A stretch of DNA of 64,000 bases from NCBI GenBank assembly GCA_015179025.1, contig WHUX01000055.1:62001-126000 (forward strand), in the 5' to 3' direction. Position 1 is the first letter of the stretch, and each line of letters begins with the position of its first letter. The DNA comes from Terfezia claveryi. Taxonomy: Eukaryota; Ascomycota; Pezizomycetes; Pezizales; Pezizaceae. A program made the translations under genes and the position numbers. The notes beneath the pieces are model-generated. The model did not search any database and was not told the origin of the DNA. It was given only the letters and a program-made list of their open reading frames with translations. Positions 11,211 through 22,641 of this stretch are shown piece by piece.

Positions 11211-12848
11211 TTACGAAGACAGGCCCAGCATCGCCGTATGTTCCCCCTCTGGCCCATCTAGTCCAAAGCGTGACAGTAGCTTTGTCATACTCAGGTATTC
11301 ATCTGGTTCCAGCAGGATGCCCACTGGCTGGTGTCGCAAATAGGTCATCACTAACTCTAAAGCTCTTTTAGCATCCTCTTTCGATGGTGCCGAGGGAGAG
11401 GCTAGGGCTGGATGTACTGCTTCAGAGCCGTTTATTACTGAATTCGACAATGCGGGGTCAATTTCTGGCATTTCCGGCTGCGGCGCCAACTTGGGCGTCA
11501 GAGGCTCCGAGGAAGATGGTGGTGATATGTATGTTGAATCAACCGATATAAGTGGAAAGGTCTGACTTCGTGGGCGCATTTGTGGCGGTATGCGTGCCTG
11601 TTGTGCTGGAAACACCGGACTGGGCCGTCCCGACTCTATTGGACGGCCATCGGCGGAAAAGAATGGGGACGTGGGACTAGCAACTACACCACTGTCGGTG
11701 AACATACTCGACAAAGATGCGGAACTAACGGAATTCGAACCTGCATGTTTGTAATTATTTCCCCCAGATGCCCATTCTAGAAAACTATCCGGGCTATCAT
11801 GTTGTGCCGCCGTATAGTGGCTATCCTGGCTCCGAGACACAGCCATTGGAGATGCCATCAAGTCGACGGAAGACGCCGAACGAGCTCGACCATTCATTCC
11901 GCCCGGTGACCCAATTTCCCCATCGGCCTTTGCGACCAAGTTATTCTTTTGCTTAAACTTCTCAAGCCATCCCTGGCTGTTCGCTTTAAAGTGACTCTCT
12001 GAGACTCCTATGCTAGTTGCGAACAACCTCGCCCGGTCCCATATCATCTTGTCGGTTAACCCAACACCCTTCTTGTTCGCGTTCTTAGCCCATACCGATA
12101 ATGCCCGTTCTATGTCTGGGAATTTCCCCTTCGTACGTTTAACAGGGGACCGACTGCCATCATCTGGGTATAGGTACTTTTCTTTCTGACGTAGGACTTT
12201 CGAAACAGTACTAGACAATAGTGAGTCATGAGATGGGCATTATAAATTCAGATCGCGTACCTTCTTTCAACGCCAAACATAGCTATTATTTCAAAAAGCA
12301 AATAAATGTCAGTCAACCCCTGCGACTCAAATCGTAACAAAGGGGCAAAGATATCTGATACCTCCAATCTCCGTTTGCTTCACATTTGGATTCTCCTCAT
12401 GATAAAGACACATTCGTCTACGATCGGCATCGGTCAATGTCCGTCGAGGCGATGGATTAGGTGCATGGGAAGCAACTGGTTGGTTTGCTGAAAGGGTAGC
12501 AGAAGCTACCTGAGCTGGCGGGAGCGACGGTGGGGGAGGCTGAGCAATTGGAGCTGAAGGGATATAGGTAGTTGGGGCAGCCGTTGTCGTCGGTATCACT
12601 CCACCCCACTGTGTTGGTATTGAGAGGTAATTTGCCCCAGCAGCCGCCGGAGATGCCTGAAGCCTGAATTGGTTTGGGTTATTCATGCCAGGCTGCATTC
12701 CTTGCTCTACAAACCCGTAGGCACCGTAGTCGTGATGAGGGTGGTGATGCACTGGCTGTCCATGTTGCTGCTGCTGGTGCAAGGTGCCCATTTCAACCCA
12801 TTGCGGAGTCACAAACTCGTCATGCTGTTGGCTCTGCACACCTTCCAT
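11211..12848 (-). CDS. CENP-B-type helix-turn-helix DNA-binding protein
   Basis: Probable sequence-specific DNA-binding protein with the double HTH of CENP-B / pogo-transposase N-termini (as in S. pombe Abp1 and Cbh1). Exons 12362-12848, 12261-12282 (only 22 nt) and 11211-12210 give 502 residues. A Gln/His/Pro-rich N-terminus is followed by the first HTH (LTDADRRRMCLYHEENPNVKQ... then FGVERSTVSKVLRQKEKYL, residues about 138-184). The second, CENPB-type HTH contains GKFPDIERALSVWAKNANKK, WDRARLFA and SQGWLEKFKQKNNL (about 194-254). A long Ser/Pro-rich region and a helical C-terminus (AKRALELVMTYLRHQPVGIL) follow. No DDE transposase domain is present, so it is a domesticated or host protein rather than a transposon. 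ATG 12929 would add an N-terminal extension; ATG 12848 is my choice. Role (centromere, replication or transcription) unknown. Confidence 0.85.
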
Positions 12849-15108
12849 TGCATGGACAAATTTGCACAGGTAGAGTTCGAAGAGTTGACGTGTCTGGGTA
12901 TATGGGGAGGAAAATTGAGGACTGCCCAACCAGAGGTGATAAGCGTGGGAGGAAGCAGTCTCGAAACCAGTAAGGTGGGTATTGTGTGCTGTGATAACTC
13001 TTGTGTGTGGGTAGAGATTGCAGAAGCTCTCTAGATGGGCCGTGGGAGGGTCGGTCTGTGTTGAGGTATTCCTTACTCACGGGAAAGCACAGCGGAGGAA
13101 AGGGTCTCAAACAATCCGGAGGATGCAGCCACCCATAGTTAAGCCTCAAGGTTCCGTACTCGCTTACTTTACGATTGGATGAACAACAACTCGGCCCAGT
13201 TCCAATCGCGCAGGATAAGTAGACGCTACAGATGAATGCAGAAAGGTTTTGGAATGGAGACGACTGGGGGGAGGGCAAGAGGGGAAAGGCGCGGATTATG
13301 ATCGATGTGCGCGAGATATGAGACTCTCTGGACTGGAATGGGGGTGCGGAGGAGGGGGGGTAAGGTTGACCCAGAAAGCGTGTACGTCCGCCTAAGACGC
13401 CAACCCAGGGGCAGAAATTGTGTATGTATGAATAGCTGGAGTCAAACTCGAGATGGTATGGGATGGGTTCAGTTCGACGAACAGAGCAACGGGCGCTTCC
13501 CAGAGGATTAACCTGGGGTTGGCGATCTCGAGCGGAGGGTCCCTAGCACTGCCTGTGTAGGTACGTCCACTCTCTGTTGCTTTCCCTGGATGCGTGTCTA
13601 CATGTTTGGTGCACCTGGGTATCTTTTTTTTCTTTTTTTTCTGATCATTCTTTTCTTTTCGGATTGTCCCACCGAAGCCTTGAGGATGTTAGCTTTCCCC
13701 TTTCCCTTCTTTCCCGGCTGACCCATGCTCAGGAAATCATCCTGGTGGGGCGGCGGATAGGGAGACGGAGGTAAGAGGGGAGACGGTACCTGTGCAACAA
13801 CCATTGGAGGCCCCTCGCACCCGCTGTCATGTCTCTATTTCCCTTTGCCTCCCGCCCAGTAGATAGCGTCGCTGAACAGACGAACCACGAAGACTGAGGT
13901 TTCAGAGCGGCTAGAATCTCGGGGCAAAGCGTGTTCTCATGGCCGAGGAGGTATTCGCGAGGGCGGTGGTTAAGATGCCTGGCAACTCCCCGAGCGATTA
14001 TTCAGGCAAGGCCGTTGAGGCATGGATTAAGCACATGTGCCCTGGGGGATAGGTACATTAAGGCAGCGAGCCAACTCTTACCAGGTACCCACGCCGCCGG
14101 TGGTAGTGACACTTCCCACTGCACAAGTTTTGCAATTAGGCACTTAGTACCGCACCCTTGGGTTTCTGCAATTGAAAATACATCGGGCTGGGGAGTATCT
14201 AGTGGTTGATTTTTCCTGCCAGCAGCCCCTAGCACCAACAGTACATCCACTGACAATTGACCTGAGCACCCGAGCAAAATTGAGATATGGTGCGATGGAG
14301 CCCATTCAGGAATTTTCGCGTCCATGTTCCACGACATCTTCGCAAGACTGTATATTCCTAGAACGGCCTGGCGGTATTGCCAGCCTACCTCTGAGGCAAA
14401 GAGGCGTTGCTTCTGTTGCCTTTGCATCTCCTCGGTGCGATGAGCTGTGGGGCCGGCGAAGCGCACCAATTAACCTAGAGAAATTCGCATGCCCCTGCCG
14501 TGAGGCCTCTCACCGCCAGTCAAAAGGGATCTCGAAAAGGAAAGAAAGAAAAATACTTTTGAAGGAGATCACATTGTATATCTTCTCGTGAAATTAATCA
14601 ATTTCTGGCTAATCGTATCCCAATCTCCTTCAATTTTGTTAACCATCTGTCAGGTTAAGGGTAAACTGAATCTTTATGCGGTTATATTTACGTTCTTGGT
14701 CGTAACTGGTTCGTTCGCTCCTTGGCCCATACAAACCTAGGCAAAGCTGGCTGGTCACCCTAGGTACCCTGGCATTTCACTTTCGCCAATTACGGAACTC
14801 GCCCACCCGAAATTTAAATTTGTGTTTTTGCTATCAGCAGCCAACGCTGATTTGATGTTGCGGAAAGGCTGAGAACCCGTCTGTAAGATACTGCCAATTA
14901 TGATCAATCGGGATAAAAGCCCCTTTTCATCTGACAACAAACGAAATGAGAGACCAAAGTCAACACAACTGTGGCCCTCCGAATTGATTATATTTATCCG
15001 AAAAGAGCGACCCAAGGCACCGATATTAACCATAAATGAAAGATCTCAGAAAAATTATTTCTTGACAATGGTGACCTAAACAAATTAGGGTTAGCGTTGG
15101 GAAGCTAA
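12849..15108. other. Intergenic region upstream of the CENP-B-type gene and downstream of RBG1
   Basis: Contains the promoter and leader of the CENP-B-type gene (- strand), then sequence with overlapping chance ORFs on both strands (14002-14469 minus, 155 residues; 14172-14591 plus, 139 residues) that match nothing I recognise. A telomere-like TTAGGGTTAG lies at 15085-15094, just beyond the RBG1 stop codon. No RNA gene seen. Confidence 0.45.
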
Positions 15109-16915
15109 TTATCTCGCATGAATGGCGCTGCTTACAACATCCTCATCCATCAGCACATGGCCAAGCCCAACACGCTGAGGTTGATGCTTGACTGACTGGC
15201 CGTAAACGATTGCGTGCTTGAATGAGTCAAGAATTGACTTGTGAATGGACCTACAGAAGTCTTCGACAGTGCAGGCATTAGCCTTGAGCACAACTGGCGA
15301 TGTATAGTCCGGCGCCTGGCCCTTGGGCTTGGTATATATCCGCTTAAGGTCCAATTTTGTCCACCTAAGGAGGGGTTAGCTATAGCTTTGCAACCAGGTA
15401 ATTTTTGGGTGGAACTACATCATCTCAAGCAATTCGTCAACCTAGACATTATGTCAGTACGTTAAGCCTACGGGAAGCGGGGTACTTACATTCCAGCCCT
15501 TTTCAGCGGATATCGGGACAGAATTCGGGATTCCTATATATTGTTAATAGCCAATCAGCAACAGACATAAGCCCGCTTACTGTAGAGCAAGTCCAGCTCC
15601 TCAATGGTGACGGAGTCAATCTTGTTAAGGGCATATATGACTGGTATATATCGCCTGCTCTTTTCTTCTATCACATCAATAAGATCGTCAATCTGCTTTC
15701 CAGTTAGCATGGGGATGTCCAGTATCTGAAATATGTGAGTTCACATACCGTAGCATCACACCTGAAAGCAATATCTGCCGAAGAAATTCGATATTCAGTG
15801 AGCACCGCTCTGATTTCCTGTTTGCCCGAGTTAGGACTATCTCTTTACATAGTGGGGATGATATACATCATTGTCCATATTAGTGAGCGGCACCGTGCTC
15901 GTAATGTTGATACCACCTCTTTCTTTCTTCCTGAATACAATATTTGGTGGTGCTTTGTTGATTCGAATGCCAAAACCCTCTAACTCTGTCTCAATAATTT
16001 TCTTATCGGTCAATGGCTTTAGGACATCCAGGACGATAAAGATCAAGTGACATGTCTTAGCTACGGCAATGACCTGTCGACCACGACCTTTACCATCCTT
16101 TGCGCCCTGAATGATACCTTATTGGTCAGAACTGAGCTTGGGGGGTATAGTGCCAGAGAAGCCTACCGGGCAGATCAAGCATCTGGATTTTAGCTCCATT
16201 ATAGACAACACACCCAGGGACCGTTGTGAGCTGGGAAGCGTCAGCAATTGGTGGTATCAAAATGTTTACATGAGGCCGTGCATACCGTTGTGAACTCATA
16301 ATCAGCGGCTTCCGAGTGAGTTCCCGTAAGCAAATTTAACAGTGTACTCTTTCCAACAGACGGAAATCCTAGTATCGTGAGCACATGTGCGAGTAGTCCT
16401 ATTTGTGTAGGAGGAATAACCAATAAACCCCCTAGAAATGGTGAGCTTTCCATTCACTCTTTAACGTGGAACCACCACTCACACACTAGCAACACCGGTC
16501 CTCTGAACATCAAAACCAACTATAGCCAGGTGTCAGAGCAAGATCCATTGTATAATGTATATGTCGAGAAGTACTCACTTCCTGCACCACCACCACCCCC
16601 GGACGGGGTAATGAGCTCCTTTCGTAGCTTGGCGAGCTTTGCTTTTAGCTGTCCTACTCTGTGAATCAGCTGGAGATTCCTTGGAATGCGGTTCAACAAA
16701 GATTGGGCCTACCTAAATGGTAACTTGTCGCTTTGTTCTTCTGAGTTCTCGCTGAATTGTTATACGCCCATATCAGTCAATGGGACTAAGAGGTCAACAT
16801 GGGACCCTTACCCATCTCCAACTCAATCTCCTTGATCTCTATACATTGCGTCAGTAGACTGAAGTTCTGATACTAGCGGCTAAGAAGAGTTGGTACTTTC
16901 TACTGTCGTCGACAT
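15109..16915 (-). CDS. RBG1: Developmentally regulated GTP-binding protein 1 (Rbg1/DRG1)
   Basis: Translation-associated OBG-like GTPase; in yeast Rbg1 pairs with Tma46 on ribosomes. Fourteen exons: 16897-16915, 16812-16838, 16713-16751, 16579-16653, 16483-16519, 16421-16431, 16286-16368, 16167-16230, 15867-16117, 15749-15817, 15581-15692, 15490-15533, 15419-15441, 15109-15364. Together they encode 369 residues, the same length as yeast Rbg1. The N-terminus begins [20 protein letters not shown]. Motifs: G1 GFPSVGKS (residues 70-77), G3 DLPG (116-119), G4 NKID (248-251), G5 SAEKGW, then a C-terminal TGS domain. Introns are 47-60 nt. Exon 6 is only 11 nt and codes the residues just before the P-loop. 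Intron 6 has an unusual GTTATT donor. The gene appears intact. It is divergent from cysteine dioxygenase, sharing a 1.1-kb upstream region. Confidence 0.96.
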
Positions 16916-17995
16916 CTTGAATATATTGGAAGGACGTTCCCTCTAGTGCGAGGCCCGTGGCTGTTGGTGTTTTGCGGAGCTGCAATTCTGAGTTCCCTAT
17001 TCTCGCGATCTTTTTCTGGTCACACTTCTGCTCAGTAGTTGTGTTGATCACTTGACACCCATCAAAAGATCTTATCATAGATTGATAAGATTTTGTGAGG
17101 CAAGACTTTGGCTTGCACGGCCACTGTGGCTGGACGATTGCCAATTCGGGTAGCACCGGCAACACGAAGCTCTTGGTAGCGACCCCTCTATAACGAAACC
17201 AGACTAGAAGAGTGATTAATTAAGGATTCGCACTTCACATTAGCCATTTATGCCAGAAGCTTTTATTGTACCGTTCAATCTCAACAAAATTGACGTAATA
17301 TATACAAAAGCATCGAGGTCAAAACCAAGATAGCAACTCCCCTGCAATATGAACTTCTCACGGCTTCCTACAAAATGGAGTCGATTCTTAAGAACCTTGC
17401 CATAGGCTTCAGTGCGATAAAGGCCGAGGAGATAGCGTAAATGGAGTGTATGATGTATATACTAGCAGACGATTCTACAGTAAACCATTGATCGTCGGAG
17501 CTTAGAACGTTAGATTATTGATTGGGAAAGTAACATAAATTGATATACCCGATGAAGGGCGACGTTGAAGTGGAATGCATGATATACCCGATGAAGAGCG
17601 ACAATAATTGTGTATATCTTTAGAGCAAGCGGCTATGCCCGATGGCAAATCCTCGGCCTTGACGGAGCTCTTTCGTAATACGCAGGGAGCCGAGATACCA
17701 GTATATATAAGTGGCCGGAGCAACAGGAAGCTTAACCAGACTGAACAAGCTTGCATCACAGGCTCTATCCAGTTCGTTCAGACTGCCGCCCTTCTTGTAT
17801 GCACCCGGCCTAAACAAGTTTACCGCACCACCCACTCAGTTTTATTTGGACAAAGCTTGCTTCCACATAAAAGGCCCAACTCTTCTCACTCACACATCAC
17901 GTTTTATCACGCAATTTCACGAGACCTCCCAAACTAGCAACACCTCAATACCTACACTACCAGCCTAAGCCCGATTCCCTACCAATCTTCCCAAT
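16916..17995. promoter_or_regulatory. Divergent promoter of RBG1 and CDO1, with a 23-nt direct repeat
   Basis: The spacer between two divergent starts. A TATATAA at 17704-17710, 286 nt before the CDO1 ATG, is a candidate TATA element. Two copies of a 23-nt sequence (TGATATACCCGATGAAGRGCGAC) lie at 17541-17563 and 17580-17602 with one mismatch and 16 nt between them. No known factor could be assigned. Confidence 0.4.
17541..17602. repeat. Pair of 23-nt direct repeats upstream of CDO1
   Basis: Copies at 17541-17563 and 17580-17602, differing at one base (GGGCGAC versus GAGCGAC). They sit upstream of the candidate TATA element, so they could be a duplicated regulator site or a recent short duplication. 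Confidence 0.8.
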
Positions 17996-19148
17996 ATGTC
18001 CTGCTACAATACCGATTCGGACGACGTCGAGAGCGTTGTGTCTGACATCTCCCCGATTGAGACCAAATTTGACGATTTGGTTGAGGACATACGTTCCGTT
18101 TTGGGTAGCTCGTCAGGAATTGACAGCGATGATGTAGACGTAGATGATTTAATGAATCTAATGCGGTCGTACTCCTCAGAGGAATGCCACTGGGAGGAGT
18201 ACGCCCTGGGGGACCCAAGTAGGAATTACACGAGAAATCTGGTTGACGAAGGAAATGGAAAAGCAAATCTCCTCATTTTGGTTTGGAATCCGGGAAAAGG
18301 TACAATACAAGCACATGTTTGCTTGTTGATGTAATAAGCTTAAAGCGACGGCCGCGGGGTGGAGTCGCTTCGGGGACACTGGGCTAACGGTTATCTCAGG
18401 GTCCTTAATTCATGATCACGCCAATGCACACTGTAAGCATCATGTCCTTCTAGAAGGATGCGCCAGGCGCCATATCAATCCAAACATGGGTGTCCTAATG
18501 ACAGTGTGCAAGTCGCTCAAACAGGCATCATGAAAATTCTAAAGGGCTCATTGGTTGAGGACCTCTATGACTGGCCTAATCCGGAAGTCATCACTGCGCC
18601 CCACGATACTACCACACCCAAACCGACCATGACACTTCGGCAAACTACTGTCCTGAGCGAAAACGATGTGGCGTATATGTCGGACAAGGTTTGCCTTCCA
18701 AGCCCATGCACCGGAGGTGGATCAATCGTGTCTACCCCCACACCTCCGACCCATGCCCGGCATAGTTGCTTTTCCGCAAAAAAACGAGCAGCCAGCGCTG
18801 ACCCAGAGACAAAAAATATTATGTAGATCGGCCTTCATCGCATATCGAACCCGGACCCGGATCAGGTGGCAGTTTCGCTGCACCTGTATACACCGCCTTA
18901 CGCAGCTAAATGTTAGTTTACCATATCTGTGGGGACTTTGGAGGTTTGGGGTTCTACTCGAGTACTTATTGGTGATGAGTTACTGGGATGGTAATGCACG
19001 TACGTGTTGCTGACGCAAGTTCGCATATATAGATGGATGTAGCAAATTTGACGAAAAGACTGGAAAGGCGACACATATCACAATGAGCGAGTATTACTCG
19101 AAATACGGCAAGAGGAGCGAGAAGAGTTGTGCGGGGCATACCTGCTAG
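17996..19148 (+). CDS. CDO1: Cysteine dioxygenase
   Basis: Non-heme iron enzyme that oxidises L-cysteine to cysteine sulfinate, the entry to hypotaurine/taurine formation and to sulfite plus pyruvate. Exons 17996-18299, 18400-18432, 18525-18688, 18827-18911 and 19033-19148 give 233 residues. All catalytic features of the cupin fold are visible: Arg80 in NYTRN, iron ligands His106 and His108 (IHDH) and His171 (GLHR), the crosslink pair Cys113 (NAHC) and Tyr188 (SLHLY), and His186. The acidic N-terminal 30 residues are extra compared with mammalian CDO. Introns 3 and 4 use GTT donors (GTTTGC, GTTAGT). Intron 1 carries a GC-rich hairpin. The gene is divergent from RBG1 and convergent with ERG24. 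Confidence 0.95.
18343..18370. repeat. GC-rich hairpin inside CDO1 intron 1
   Basis: A 7-bp inverted repeat, AAGCGAC (18343-18349) / GTCGCTT (18364-18370), encloses a GC-rich 14-nt loop (GGCCGCGGGGTGGA). It is followed by a GCTAACGG motif close to the acceptor. It resembles the 7.9-kb element in composition, but is not a clear copy of it. Confidence 0.5.
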
Positions 19149-20669
19149 ATGAACTAGATTGCCCCAGTCGGTGGGTGGGCTATTTTCACGGTCCGGACAA
19201 TGACCCAAGGCTGGAATAATCGTAGGACCGAGCGCCGGGCTGTTGGGATCTTCATCGTGATATCTTTACTGCTGCCTGCGTGTGGGGCGTGTGGCTGGTG
19301 GCTGGTGAGAGGGTTTATGAGTTACGAACTTCATGAAATTTTTTGTTAAGGCAGGGCCTTGGTTTTATGCGAACGTACCATCTTGGTGTTTTGGGGAGAG
19401 TGAGGTTGACTCTGGAGTCTTTTGGGGTTCTTTGGGGCTGTGTTTTTTGGTGGTTTATATAAGCCATCGGTTTTATATTTCATTACTTCGATTCTTTTTT
19501 TTCTATTTTAATTGTAAGTTGTCTCCTTGTGAGCTCTTCCAGAGTAGTTGAGTCGAGCAGAGAGGAAGTATACGGGCTCTACACGGTCCCCCTAGGAGGA
19601 ATGAAGAAGGAAAGGAGATATTCATGTTTAATAATATACATATCTTGCACGTATGTTTCCGAGATTTCTTGGGCCTCACATATAGGTACCTAGTATAATC
19701 AATGACAGACTGTGGTTGCTATATATCTTCGAAGTAGTTTCACCACTTTCCTACGTTTGATCAAACTCTCTCTTCTTCTTCTTCTTTCTCTCCTTCTCCT
19801 AACGCAAGCTACCCAATATCCGAGAGGAACTGGGGGGGGTGCCTGCGTAGGAATGGCTCATTTGAAATAAGTTTTTTTTTCTCTTTACTTATCCTCCTCC
19901 CTAAAACGAAGTACTCCTTCTGGGAATATGTGATATTGCATGCGCCTGCACTAATTAATAGGGCCTCTAACAAAGAAAAAAAAAAAAAGAAAAAAAAAAA
20001 AAAAGGGAAAATCAGTAGGATAATTGTAACATGTATGTTTATGCATAATATGATAATATACCCCACTTAGTTACCTACTCAGGTTATGTGTTGTATGGGG
20101 AAGTTATGTACTAAAGTAAAAGTACATACTATATGTTATATATATGTATCATGGGTTGTTTTATTTGGTAACCTGACTACGGGAGTTTTTACCCTGAGCC
20201 GAACTAAACTTACGAAGAATCCAAATCCGCAGGATCGTTAATTCCCTACTAGTATGATTCCCCTATTCCCCATCAAGAGGGAGGGGCCTTCCAAGCTATT
20301 ATCGTAAGTGCTTTTTATTATATACTGGCGATAAACGTTGGTTCCGATTATAAAGTAGTAGATATAATATAACTCCATGATATATAGTACTTCCCAGCCC
20401 CGCACCTTCCTTACCTACATTCCGGTTAAGATTACACCTCAGCTAGGTAGAACGTTCCATTAACTGGGAAGCTACCCTATTCACATTATTATGTTCTATT
20501 TCGGATATTTTTGATATTTACGTGTAGGGCATAGGGGTGTATACTATCTCCGACGCAATTAAGGCGGGTATGGGTATATCAATTATACCCTCCACGCCCC
20601 TCCATCGCAATCTACTAACATCCCTTCGCCCCGCAACACCGCGCCCCGCCCCCTTCCCATTTCGCACAT
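19149..20669. other. Convergent intergenic region between CDO1 and ERG24
   Basis: AT-rich with T/A runs (notably about 19976-20005). No gene or RNA recognised. Open frames such as 19809-20066 (-) are low complexity. Confidence 0.45.
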
Positions 20670-22015
20670 CTAATACACCCCGGGTACAATTCTCCATCTC
20701 ACAATTCGTCTATACACCCCCCAATCCTCCCCATACTTCCTCTCACACGACTCATCATCCCTCCTCTCCCTATGCAACAATAGTATCGCAAAATACACGA
20801 CATAGAAATACGTCAGCGGGGTACCAAACCCTGTCGGCAAACACCACGCCCACGCCATAACCCAATCCCCCAGATAATTAATATGCCTTGAGGTCCCCCA
20901 CCACCCCGAAATCAACAACTTCGTCCCTCGCTTTGTCTGCAAAGTCTTGAGATGCACCACCTTGGGGTCGCTAGGGTTTGTCCGGAATAAGTTCTTCTGT
21001 GAGTTCGATGCGCGGAAGATGTAGTATCCTAAACCGTTAATTGCCAGCACAGCGAGCACTCCCAGAAGTCCGAGATGCACGGGATTTAAGGCGAGATACC
21101 GGGTTTGGATTGAGTATGTGATAGGCAGCCATGCTAGGTCGCCGAAGACGAGCATGTGGCCAAAACCATCGGTTGTGATGTCCATAGTTGTGAGGACTGC
21201 AGGCTCGTGGAAGTGGGAGTCTAGCACGTACCACCCTTGGAAGAGGTTGACTAGGATCATTGAGTCTGTGATGCTACCAGTTGTGCGCAGCTGGTGCATG
21301 GTGTTGCTTATGTTTAGGATAATCCATAATGTAAGCCCTGGCCGGAGCTCGCAGAAGGACTTGAGATCGAGAAAGGAGAGTAGGGGGCGGGGGTTGAGTT
21401 CCCGGCCGATAAACCAGTTGAACAAGGGGCTTGGGGAAGTACCCCCTTCTGCGAGGAGGTGTGGCCCTGGGCGCAGAGAGTAGATGTATAGGAATGTCGA
21501 GAGAGAAATGCAGAATAAGTTGAGTGCGGTGATGAGGTGTAAATGGTGGTCCCATAGATACACCCAACCTACCCAATTCGCGCCACCAAAGAATAGAGTC
21601 GCCCCAGCGAGGAGACTGAAGATGGTGAGGGATGTGTACAAGGCATTAAGTTTGTAGAGATTGCGTTTCCCGTTTGCAAGGACTACCCCCGGGACGAGCG
21701 GGCCGGGTAGGACGTACTGCAGTAGCACCGTGAATCCGAAATATGCCAGGAATAAAGCTAGAGTTGGGAGGTGGAAGAGGAAGGATGTTGAGAGCGCGGT
21801 TTGGAGGTACGTTAGGGGCGAGGAGAGGAATGCTGGCGGGGGAGAGCCGGAGGGAGTGAGGAGGAAGTAGGTGAGGTAGGTGATTATGGAGATGCTGGTT
21901 GTGACGACGAAAGCACCGGGGCTGTGTTTTTGTTGGGAGAGTTAGCTTTAGCAGGGTATGAGGAGCGAGCAAGGCGAGCTTACGGCCCAAAGAATTCGTA
22001 TTTATGGGAAGCCAT
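20670..22015 (-). CDS. ERG24: Delta(14)-sterol reductase
   Basis: ER membrane enzyme that reduces the C14-C15 double bond left by lanosterol 14-demethylation, in ergosterol synthesis; it uses NADPH. Exons 21984-22015 and 20670-21921, 427 residues, one 62-nt intron after codon 10. The N-terminus MASHKYEFFGPPGAF matches the family start. Diagnostic motifs include NWFIGRELNPR, FCELRPGLTLWII, DGFGHMLVFGDLAWLP, LLISGWWGTSRHINYLGDW and the C-terminal HRERRDDESCERKYGEDW. Eight or nine hydrophobic segments are present. The GRELNPR signature separates it from ERG4, which shares the C-terminal reductase region. The family is the target of morpholine fungicides. Confidence 0.95.
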
Positions 22016-22641
22016 CACAGCTGGGTTTGTGTAAACCTGAAGGTATCGACGGGTATGAGCGGGTATTGAATATATATGTCTCAACTGCGGATATGAAATC
22101 GCAAAGGAACGGAAAGAGTCGTATCTGCAATGCCCCGTAACGAAAGGAAATACACGGCCTCCCCTCTCCAGCAGCTAGGGAGGTATATTCTTCCACACAG
22201 CCGCCAACAACTATGTTGGTGGTGTTGTGCTCTGCAGTTTGATCAGGTTGATCAGGTTGATCATCAGTTTGATGCAGGGTCTTCGAATTCCCGAAGAAAG
22301 GGGGAGTGCTTGGCATTACCACCCCCGTTTGAAGCTGTAAAACTGCAATCTTGACCTAGCGGAAAATACGGGCACCGGCAAGATTTCAGCTTCACGCTCG
22401 TGAGACCATGTCTATTACGTCGAGAGACATGGTCTTGGGTATGGCGGTGGAGTCTTCAGGTATAAATTAGCACTCAAGTCGATATAATATGTACAATACA
22501 AACCGACACATGCGGCCAAAGGTAGGAAAAAGAAAACAAAAAGTCGGATATCCATCCATCTAAACTGGAATATATGAAATAAAGAACCCCAAACTCCCTA
22601 CTCACCACCTTTCCCACGTTAGCCTGGGGTATTTACCCACA
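22016..22641. other. Upstream region of ERG24
   Basis: The promoter of ERG24 and the 3' flank of the next minus-strand gene. A tandem TTGATCAGG motif occurs around 22238-22258 (three near-copies of TTGATCA). No sterol-response element could be assigned with confidence. Confidence 0.4.

Noticed and set aside
14002..14591. Overlapping frames of 155 (-) and 139 (+) residues
   Set aside because: Neither shows a known domain or supporting splice structure; long chance frames in GC-balanced DNA.
14865..14900. CTGAGA motif suggestive of a fungal TPP riboswitch
   Set aside because: The other conserved thiamine-pyrophosphate riboswitch segments are missing.
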